10,741 bases of DNA from contig JASAON010001300.1 of NCBI GenBank assembly GCA_030849065.1, positions 1 to 10,741 of the forward strand, read 5' to 3'. Shown here in pieces: positions 1 to 5,874 of this stretch. Below the pieces are notes generated by a model. The model saw only the letters and a list, made by a program, of their open reading frames with translations. It ran no database searches and was not told the origin of the DNA. The translations under genes and the position numbers were made by a program. The stretch comes from Jaenimonas drosophilae. Its lineage: Eukaryota; Euglenozoa; Kinetoplastea; Trypanosomatida; Trypanosomatidae. Numbering within the stretch: the stretch's first letter is position 1; the number at the start of each line of letters is the position of its first letter.

Positions 1-1
1 G

Positions 2-613
2 GTTTTTCGCTACCGTGACATTCCTTTTGTGTTCTTGGGTGCCTTTCTTGGCTATCACAGCGATGTGACGTGTGCGGTGGAGGGTGTGTCAATGGTGCCA
101 ACACTGGTGCCAAGGGAGCGTATCTGCTACTGCCCGTATTCCCTGCTTCTATGGATGAATCGCCTCTTTGGCATGGAGATGGTGAAGGAGGGGGATGTTG
201 TGGTGGTGAAGATTCATGATCACCTTTTTGTGTGCAAGCGCGTAGTGAAGCTCTCGACTGACGCACATGTGGCAGAGGAGTGGGGTGAGGAGCACTATGA
301 ACGGGTGATACCGGCCTACTACCCACCTGCTGAGGATGATGGCAGCATTGCCTCCCCTGGATCTGCGTTGGAGTTTTCGGATGAGCAGCGTACCTTGGCT
401 GAGACGTCGATGAGGGCATCACGCTCCACCGATTGGGATACGTGCGTTGATCGAGTCCAGAAGCCATCGGCGTGGATGTGGCTCGAGGGTGATAATAAGG
501 CGCACAGCTTTGATTCACGCAACTGCGGGGCCGTACCCGTTGAGTGTCTGCGCGGGAAGGTACTCTCCGTGCTGTGGCCCAAACCACGTTTGTTGGGGGG
601 CCCTCCACACTAG
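2..613 (+). CDS. Mitochondrial inner membrane protease-like signal peptidase (S26 family), 5' partial
   Basis: The frame is open from the first complete codon at position 2 with no stop upstream, so the gene begins outside the window. A GTG at 29 is not a credible eukaryotic start. Numbering from the codon at 2, the S26 serine lies in GVSMVPT (Ser30) and the general-base lysine in FVCKRVV (Lys79). The family's third signature, GDN followed by S-x-DSR, starts at residue 163 (about 488-525), and the end reads LRGKVLSVLWPKPR. These motifs match the IMP1/IMP2 enzymes that remove sorting peptides from proteins in the mitochondrial intermembrane space. The DSR-x-x-G-x-VP pattern leans towards Imp1, but the subunit is not certain. 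The catalytic dyad is intact. The 84-residue spacing between Lys and GDN is longer than I expect for the family and includes an acidic, Ser-rich stretch. The N-terminal membrane segment is probably mostly missing at the edge. Confidence 0.85.
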   Translation, partial: VFRYRDIPFVFLGAFLGYHSDVTCAVEGVSMVPTLVPRERICYCPYSLLLWMNRLFGMEMVKEGDVVVVKIHDHLFVCKRVVKLSTDAHVAEEWGEEHYERVIPAYYPPAEDDGSIASPGSALEFSDEQRTLAETSMRASRSTDWDTCVDRVQKPSAWMWLEGDNKAHSFDSRNCGAVPVECLRGKVLSVLWPKPRLLGGPPH

Positions 614-809
614 TCATCACAACAAGAGTAAATTGTACCCCATGTCTTTGTGTGACGGTCGTTGCATGGTGTAGTGAGTCTGGTCATTTTCCTATCTTTC
701 CTGTGTTTGTTTCGTGTGTGTGTGTGTGTGTGTGTTTGTGTCTTGTTAGTGAAGACTACAGAAGTTGCCACTTTAGACCCCCCAACAACAAACAAGTCTT
801 CGTCGTGAG
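614..809 (+). promoter_or_regulatory. Intergenic region with Py tract, GT repeat and likely trans-splice acceptor
   Basis: A pyrimidine-rich stretch lies at 684-713, then a pure GT run at 714-735. The first AG after it is at 748-749 (context TCTTGTTAG). From there to the kinase ATG at 810 no other ATG occurs, giving a clean 60-base leader. This is the usual kinetoplastid arrangement, where the Py tract guides spliced-leader addition and also positions polyadenylation of the upstream gene. The acceptor is inferred from pattern only. Confidence 0.55.
714..735 (+). repeat. (GT)11 dinucleotide microsatellite
   Basis: Uninterrupted alternating GT between the pyrimidine tract and the likely splice acceptor of the kinase gene. 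A similar run occurs at 5760-5777 upstream of the methyltransferase gene. Confidence 0.95.
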
Positions 810-2831
810 ATGGGCTCCCCAGCTCGACCGACGAGCCCGGGTGAGCGGTATGAACGACCCAGCCCACGCCACGGCCAGCGTGCGGCAACGGCGAGTAGCT
901 CCACCTCACGGCTTCCCACGATATCCGTCATCAACCGCCAAGCCCCTCCGCAGGCCTCCACCCGCGATGGAGGTGCAGTGGTGCCCTTCAATTCCAGTCG
1001 CCGTGGCTCTCTGCACACAGAGGACCAGCCCGTTGTGATCTCCACGCGTCGAGTGTGCCCAACCTGCATGCGGCCCTTTGGCACCGACCAAGAACACTAC
1101 GGCTACTTCTCTGACGAGCCCCGTCCCGACTTCACTCCACAATACTTTCGATCACTGCCACTCCTCCCCAATGTGGCAACGCTGGCAATCCAAGATCACG
1201 ACGCGACGCACACCACCACCACCTCAGCAACAACGGCTGAGCCACCAAGGATGCGGCACACCGCGCGACCTTCCCCTCGTCGCACCGATGTGGTGGAGGA
1301 GGATCCAGGGCACGGGGCCATGGGGCCGCCCATTTGCACCTACGTGAGCCCCACAGGCCTCCTCCCAAGCCATGCGCAGGCGTGGGAAACGGTGCGCTGC
1401 CGAAATGACGAGGATAATGAGGAAGAGGAAGCGATGCGCCGGCAGAGTCGGGCATCCACTCAAAGCGATGGCAGGTCACGTGAGGCCACACAACGCAGCA
1501 ATGAAGAACGTACGCCAAGCCCGAAGCCACCCACGGACTTTGGCATGCAGGGCTACTACAAGCGCTACTTCCTCGAGGTGCAGAAACTCGGCAGTGGCAG
1601 CTTTGGTGGGGTGTACCTCTGCCAACACATCATGGAAGGTGTTCCTCTCGGCACCTTCGCCCTCAAGAAGATACCTGTTGGTGATAACCCAACCTATCTG
1701 CAGAACGTCCTGCGTGAGGTGCGCATTCTGGAAGAGGTGAAGCGCCACCCCAACGTGGTAGAATACAACCACAGCTGGGTGGAAGAGGCACAGCTCGCCG
1801 ACTTTGGCCCGCCGGTGCGCTGCCTCTTCATTTTGATGGAGTACGCCTCGGAGGGATCACTGGATGCCTACCTGGAACGTCAAGGGTCATCTCTCTCCAC
1901 GATTGCGGTGTGGTACTTTTTTCTCAGCGCCGTCGCCGGCACCGCACACTTGCATGAGAAGGCCATCCTGCATCGCGACCTGAAGCCACAAAACCTGTTG
2001 CTGAGTGGGCCGGCCGGAAAACCTCCGCGGGTGTTGGTCAGCGACTTTGGCACCGCCGCGGTGTTGGATGAGGTGGGCTACGAACGCAGCGGAGGCACCG
2101 GTACGCTCGAGTACATGGCGCCGGAGCTGCTGGAGTGCGACCCCTCCGTCACGATGGAGCGGTACGTCAACCGCCACACGATGGCCTCCGATGTGTGGTC
2201 ATTGGGCATGATCCTCTACTTCCTCGCCTGTGATGGCAGCCTCCCCCAACGGCGGCCCGATGGCTCGGTGGTGGTGGATGTTGCGGCGGCAAGCAGCATT
2301 CCTCGCCCGCGGGAGATGGTGGAGCTCATCCGCGCCATGCTCCAGCGTGATCCCAAACGGCGCCCATCTTGTCATGACATCATCAACTCCACCGTCGCTC
2401 AGACCATTTTGCGCAGCTTCAATAAGTCAGCCATGACGGAGGAAGATCTCCTTCCCCCCTCTCTCCATAACCGCAGTGGGCCGACGGTGCCGCCCTACAG
2501 CAGCGCAGCACCTGCCCCAAGCAAGATGCCGCCATCGATTGCGATGCCGCAGATAGCCTTGGAAGATAAGCTCGAGAGTAGCCGCGTGGAGCTCCTGAAT
2601 ACCACCGTCGTGGATGACCCGCTGTTGCTGCAGTACATGCGCCAAAACGGTCATGGATCACCAAACCGCGTGCAAGCACCAGACGACTCACCAACGGGCT
2701 TCCAGGGCGGGCGCCTCTTTCCCAAGCGCCACCGCATCTCATCACCGACCCCGTCGCTCCATCTCAGCCTTCAACGGCCACGGATGGTTGATGGTGCCTG
2801 CCAGACCGACCCCGTGAGATTTGCGGAGTAG
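810..2831 (+). CDS. IKS1-family serine/threonine protein kinase
   Basis: This 673-residue protein starts at the first ATG after the likely acceptor at 749. Residues 1-250 are mostly low-complexity (Thr-, Ser-, Pro- and Arg-rich) apart from a short conserved-looking patch, CPTC (Cys83, Cys86) followed by a YFRSL-type segment. A complete kinase domain spans about 253-530: glycine loop GSGSFGG at 261-267, ATP-binding Lys286, HRDLKPQN with catalytic Asp390 and Asn395, DFG at 412-414, APE at 437-439 and a final KRRPS near 518. All key residues are present, so it should be active. The stretch PLGTFALKKIPVGDN, then REV, YNHSWVE and CLFILMEYASEGSLD, is the signature of the IKS lineage (yeast Iks1). 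The tail from 530 is disordered and ends with a short GACQTDP motif. I see no C-terminal membrane helix. Substrate and location are unknown. Confidence 0.87.
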   Translation: MGSPARPTSPGERYERPSPRHGQRAATASSSTSRLPTISVINRQAPPQASTRDGGAVVPFNSSRRGSLHTEDQPVVISTRRVCPTCMRPFGTDQEHYGYFSDEPRPDFTPQYFRSLPLLPNVATLAIQDHDATHTTTTSATTAEPPRMRHTARPSPRRTDVVEEDPGHGAMGPPICTYVSPTGLLPSHAQAWETVRCRNDEDNEEEEAMRRQSRASTQSDGRSREATQRSNEERTPSPKPPTDFGMQGYYKRYFLEVQKLGSGSFGGVYLCQHIMEGVPLGTFALKKIPVGDNPTYLQNVLREVRILEEVKRHPNVVEYNHSWVEEAQLADFGPPVRCLFILMEYASEGSLDAYLERQGSSLSTIAVWYFFLSAVAGTAHLHEKAILHRDLKPQNLLLSGPAGKPPRVLVSDFGTAAVLDEVGYERSGGTGTLEYMAPELLECDPSVTMERYVNRHTMASDVWSLGMILYFLACDGSLPQRRPDGSVVVDVAAASSIPRPREMVELIRAMLQRDPKRRPSCHDIINSTVAQTILRSFNKSAMTEEDLLPPSLHNRSGPTVPPYSSAAPAPSKMPPSIAMPQIALEDKLESSRVELLNTTVVDDPLLLQYMRQNGHGSPNRVQAPDDSPTGFQGGRLFPKRHRISSPTPSLHLSLQRPRMVDGACQTDPVRFAE

Positions 2832-3181
2832 CACACTCCTCCTCATACTCATCTTCCTCATTCACGTTTTTGGTTTGCTTGTGTATGGTTTTGCCTGTAT
2901 GTATGTTGTGATGGTGTCAGTGGGGGTCACCGGTTCATACAAGCATCTCCGCCGATGAGGGCAGCCACGGCTCCATACACGACCAATGATTCAGCCACGA
3001 TGATGGTGGTGCATCTAGGCGTGCATCATCCTGCTTCCACCTACTCGCGCTCTTCTCTTCACTCCGCATCATCTGTTTCATGGTTAGGCTGTGTTGTAGT
3101 GATTATTGTCAGCGCATAGTAGGTACATCGTAGAAGCGTAGATAGAAGAAGAAGAAACACAAGATTGCTTCACGTCGTTCC
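2832..3181 (+). promoter_or_regulatory. 350-base intergenic region with likely trans-splice acceptor for the 288-residue protein
   Basis: The first two thirds are GT-rich sequence with no credible ORF, tRNA box pair or repeat, and probably form the 3' UTR of the kinase. A strong pyrimidine tract runs from about 3029 to 3079, and the next AG is at 3086-3087 (GGTTAG). Cutting there removes an out-of-frame ATG at 3080 and leaves a leader of about 94 bases with no ATG before 3182, which supports both the acceptor and the chosen start. The end of the leader is purine-rich (GAAGAAGAAGAAA). Confidence 0.5.
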
Positions 3182-4048
3182 ATGAAACTGATTCGTGGAG
3201 GATTGGTCGTGAGTGGGTTGTGGGCGGGTGGGTATGCCTACTACATCAGCAAGATCACCGCCGACGTAGAGGCTGTTCCGGCGACGGCGGTATCAGCCTA
3301 CTGCCGAGCCAAGGGCCTTCACAGCAGCACAGAGGAGCATATGTGGCCGTCTGTGCAGGCCTACCGCTCACGGGCCAGTTTGCCATCGAATGAGGCCGTC
3401 GATGATGTCTTTGGTGGCCGCTATCTCAACAACAACGCAGCGCACCTTCAATCCGACGGAAAGAAGGCGGCGGCGCTCATGTCAATGCTGCATCCGTCGC
3501 AGCGTGATGAGATGGGGGCCCACTACGCCCTCCACGCACTCAGCTCCACCAGCCCACTTCGCCGCCACCGCGCGTGGGGTGTGCTGGGCGAGACGTACCG
3601 CCTCAGTGATGTTTATCACTTCCTTCAGCAACACAACGTAGGCTTCTTCCGTCGGGTGCGTAGTGGGGCGGCCAGGGAGGAGGGCGTGGAGGTGAAGCAT
3701 GTGCGTGTGTGCCGAAGCTCCGAGCTGAAGAAGATAGTTCTTGGCGAGCATGGATGCGATGCTGTCATCATACCCAAGAAGCGCGAGGCGGTGTTGGCGG
3801 TGTCAAGACGCTTTCTCTTTGGCGTCTCACTGAGTGAGCAGACGGACCAGGAACATAACCCACGCGCACTGCACCTTAACTTGTACTCCGTCGTTGAGAA
3901 GCCACAACAGGTGCCGCTGCCGAAGATGCTCCCCGAACAGCTGGCAACACAGGCGGAGATGTTGGTGGAGCGGGCGCAGTATTGGGCCCTTGATTGGTAC
4001 ACCAAGTGGCTTGCTGCCAATGTAGCCAAATCGCTCCAGCATCTCTAA
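3182..4048 (+). CDS. Unknown protein with N-terminal membrane anchor
   Basis: I do not recognise this 288-residue protein. The start is the first ATG after the predicted acceptor at 3087. Residues 4-22 form one hydrophobic, Gly-rich helix after a short basic N-terminus (MKLIRGG), suggesting an uncleaved signal anchor or a mitochondrial inner-membrane anchor. The remaining 265 residues look soluble and folded, with few low-complexity stretches. There is a basic patch near residues 121-126 (PLRRHR), a mixed helix/strand middle (KKIVLGEHGCDAVIIPKK, then AVSRRFLFGVSL and ALHLNLYSV) and an amphipathic Trp-containing C-terminal helix (QYWALDWYTKWLAANV). I see no catalytic motif, Cys cluster or nucleotide-binding loop. 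The coding character is convincing: one long frame, a proper leader and a stop just before a noncoding repeat. Function and compartment are open. Confidence 0.8.
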   Translation: MKLIRGGLVVSGLWAGGYAYYISKITADVEAVPATAVSAYCRAKGLHSSTEEHMWPSVQAYRSRASLPSNEAVDDVFGGRYLNNNAAHLQSDGKKAAALMSMLHPSQRDEMGAHYALHALSSTSPLRRHRAWGVLGETYRLSDVYHFLQQHNVGFFRRVRSGAAREEGVEVKHVRVCRSSELKKIVLGEHGCDAVIIPKKREAVLAVSRRFLFGVSLSEQTDQEHNPRALHLNLYSVVEKPQQVPLPKMLPEQLATQAEMLVERAQYWALDWYTKWLAANVAKSLQHL

Positions 4049-4050
4049 TA

Positions 4051-4081
4051 TGGATGTTGATGATGATGACGATGATGATGG
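4051..4081 (+). repeat. Imperfect GAT/ATG trinucleotide repeat in 3' UTR
   Basis: About ten GAT-like units with two interruptions (GTT, GAC) begin three bases after the stop codon of the 288-residue protein gene. The same unit recurs inside the methyltransferase gene at 6202-6225 and 6823-6849. Confidence 0.85.
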
Positions 4082-4298
4082 TTTCGTGTGTTCCTTCATA
4101 CATACACAGGCACATGTGTGTAACCGCCGCCATCACCTCTTTCTTGTGTGTTTTTCTCCGCTCCTTCTCGTTTTTTCATGTTCTCCTTCCCCTCCTGTTG
4201 GTGGGATCGTCTTCTTCCTACGTTTTGTTGGCCACACACACCCACACACGCATACCACCTACACTCGTCTTGCTCTGCAGCGTGTGGCCCGTAGAATC

Positions 4299-4385
4299 AT
4301 GTGCGCGCGTGCTCCACCCCCGATGACCTCGATCTTTTTCTCCCGTTGTTGCCGTGATGAGGTAGCGCGCTCACTATCGTTCTGA
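4299..4385 (+). other. 28-codon small ORF downstream of a strong acceptor-like AG (status uncertain)
   Basis: The first ATG after the acceptor-like AG at 4279-4280 opens a 28-codon frame ending in TGA at 4383-4385. The encoded peptide starts MCARAPPPMT, is Arg- and Pro-containing and shows no recognisable motif. It could be an upstream ORF if the next gene uses the distal acceptor, or chance. I list it because of its position after the splice-like signal, not because of its coding character. Confidence 0.2.
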
Positions 4386-4547
4386 ATTTTTTTTCCTCAT
4401 GTGGGTATCCCATCCACGCATCACCTCCTCCTCACAACGCTGATTTTCTGTGTGCATCCATGAGCTTCTACATCTACATGTTGTGTTTGCACCATCATCC
4501 TCATTCCTTCTTCTCCTTCGCTGCCAGAGTGCCATTGTGTGGGTAGG

Positions 4548-5696
4548 ATGGCCTACTCCTTTGCTGGCTATCATACCAACATGTCAGCCGCATCACCCAC
4601 CACACAACAGCATGGTTCCATGTTGTTGGTCTTGATGGATCTCATCTACGCCGACATTGTTGCACGCGATCGGTGTTGCCGACGTATGGCGGATGCGCTG
4701 ATCAGTGATATAACCAACCCGCTCAAGGCGTGGGTGATGGAGCGAAAGAGTGGCCTCTCCATCTACGTGGAGCGGTCCATTGAGATATACTGCATCCGGA
4801 GTTTGTTATTCCGCGCGCCCGATGTGCTGCGACGATCGCGCAGCGTGTGTAATGCACTGCGTTCAGCCCTGGAGAAGTTAGTGAAGGATCTGGATGATGA
4901 GCTACGCACCACCATTCACAACGTGATGCGGGATGTGAAGCTGCTTCACGCACATCTTGAGACGAAGCGATTTGCCGATGTGCTCGACGCCCTCGGAGAT
5001 ATTATTGTTGGATTCATGAGCTTGGCCGCGGAGGAGTGCGAGGCGCGCGCGGAGAGGATGGAGGTGGTGGATGAGCACATGATGCAGCGCGTCAACCGTT
5101 TTCGGTTGGCCAAGTCGGCATATCGAAGGAAGATGAAACGCGCACGTGAGGAGGATTGCGATGTGGATGTAGCGGAGCTCATGTTTGGTGGGCCGAGCCC
5201 GTCGAAGCGCAACGACGTGGTTTCCAAGGAATCTTCATCATCTCACTCGCCACAGCCAACACCACCACCACCACCACCTGCACAAATTCTTGCAGATGAA
5301 GTGCATGTTGAGCATGTTGAGGATGATGTTGCCACGACTGCAGAAGCTACCGCGTCACCGCCTGACAACACGCAGGCCACCGACGCATCCCAGGAGGAGT
5401 TGAGCTCCATCGTGGTTGATCCATCCACGTCGTTGGAGGTGGCACCAACTCAGCCAACGACACGGCGCGTGATGATTGCCTCCACGGAAGCCAGTGTCTG
5501 TGCCTTTATGAACGCCACACTGGCCAAGAATCCCTACCAACAACAACAACAACAACAACAACGTACTTCAACGGAAGCGGATCGACGAGAGGTCGGCAAC
5601 TGCATTGGTCAGAATGAGGTGGTGGCGCGCAGCTATTTCCTTTGTCACCGCTCCAACCGGTACGAGTCCTGCGCTGCACGCGGATTCTTCCTGTGA
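4548..5696 (+). CDS. Unknown protein with helical, possibly BAR/F-BAR-like N-terminal half and disordered polyQ tail
   Basis: The frame is open a little further upstream, but only from a GTG, so I take the first ATG at 4548, 20 bases after the AG at 4526-4527. The product has 382 residues. About residues 20-205 are almost wholly helical, with charged heptad-like patterning, and include ITNPLKAWV, LEKLVKDLDDELRTTIHNV and a basic end KSAYRRKMKRAREE. That pattern (an early 'PLKxW' helix, long amphipathic helices, then a basic KxxYxxxxxRA-type end) resembles BAR/F-BAR membrane-bending domains, but the match is by eye and weak. Residues 215-320 are disordered, with a run of six prolines (239-244). 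A pure CAA run encodes eight glutamines (331-338). The last 35 residues regain some order (GNCIGQNEVVARSYFLCHRS). No enzyme motif is seen. A cytoskeletal or membrane-scaffold role is only a guess. Confidence 0.78.
   Translation: MAYSFAGYHTNMSAASPTTQQHGSMLLVLMDLIYADIVARDRCCRRMADALISDITNPLKAWVMERKSGLSIYVERSIEIYCIRSLLFRAPDVLRRSRSVCNALRSALEKLVKDLDDELRTTIHNVMRDVKLLHAHLETKRFADVLDALGDIIVGFMSLAAEECEARAERMEVVDEHMMQRVNRFRLAKSAYRRKMKRAREEDCDVDVAELMFGGPSPSKRNDVVSKESSSSHSPQPTPPPPPPAQILADEVHVEHVEDDVATTAEATASPPDNTQATDASQEELSSIVVDPSTSLEVAPTQPTTRRVMIASTEASVCAFMNATLAKNPYQQQQQQQQRTSTEADRREVGNCIGQNEVVARSYFLCHRSNRYESCAARGFFL
5538..5561 (+). repeat. (CAA)8 trinucleotide repeat encoding polyglutamine
   Basis: Eight identical CAA codons with no CAG interruption, coding for Gln331-338 of the helical protein. 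Codon purity suggests recent replication slippage rather than selected protein sequence. Confidence 0.95.
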
Positions 5697-5874
5697 TGTG
5701 GGTGGATAGAACACATCAAGCGTACAAAACATGTCTCACGTGTTGTGTGCCTATATCACTGTGTGTGTGTGTGTGTGGTGAGCACGCACACTCCTCCTCT
5801 TGATGGTGTACCATGTTGTTGTATGTACCTGCTTCTCCTCTTCATTTTTTTTCATTCATGTACGCGTGAAGAAG
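5697..5874 (+). promoter_or_regulatory. Intergenic region with GT repeat, Py tract and acceptor next to the start codon
   Basis: A GT run (5760-5777) is followed by a pyrimidine tract at about 5829-5857 that includes eight consecutive T. The next AGs are at 5870-5871 and 5873-5874, directly before ATG 5875, so the leader would be only 0-3 bases plus the spliced leader. Such short leaders are possible in kinetoplastids. The ATG at 5858 falls before these AGs and is followed by TGA two codons later. A splice site further upstream would instead expose an in-frame ATG at 5803. Confidence 0.45.
5760..5777 (+). repeat. (GT)n dinucleotide microsatellite
   Basis: Eighteen bases of uninterrupted alternating TG upstream of the methyltransferase gene. 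It has the same unit as 714-735 and a comparable position just 5' of a gene start. Confidence 0.95.

Larger units (their letters stand above)
4049..4547 (+). promoter_or_regulatory. 499-base intergenic region with two Py tract/acceptor sets
   Basis: A GAT repeat (4051-4081) follows the upstream stop directly. A long pyrimidine tract runs from about 4133 to 4199, then a CA-rich stretch (4233-4249), and the first AG after the tract is at 4279-4280 in TCTTGCTCTGCAG, a very good acceptor context. A second pyrimidine tract, about 4493-4525, ends in GCTGCCAG (AG at 4526-4527), only 20 bases before the ATG at 4548. The second site is the likely main acceptor for the downstream gene. The first could be an alternative acceptor or serve a small RNA. 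No recognisable RNA gene was found. Confidence 0.5.

Noticed and set aside
2925..2950. GGTTCAT sequence resembling a tRNA B box
   Set aside because: It does not match the full B-box pattern, has no A box at the proper distance, and I could not fold a cloverleaf around it.
4050..4385. 111-codon ORF starting one base after the stop of the 288-residue protein gene
   Set aside because: Its acidic start is the GAT repeat and its hydrophobic middle is the pyrimidine tract read as Phe/Leu/Ser/Pro codons. It lacks an acceptor of its own and reads like 3' UTR and splice signal. Only its last 28 codons lie after an acceptor-like site.
4052..4450. C/D-box snoRNA-like signals (TGATGA, then CTGA) in the long gap
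   Set aside because: The TGATGA matches come from the GAT repeat, and the CTGA near 4439 is almost 400 bases away, far too distant for a C/D snoRNA.
4539..4547. GTG start three codons upstream of the helical protein's ATG
   Set aside because: GTG is not a normal start in a eukaryotic nuclear gene, and an ATG follows at 4548 at a sensible distance from the acceptor.
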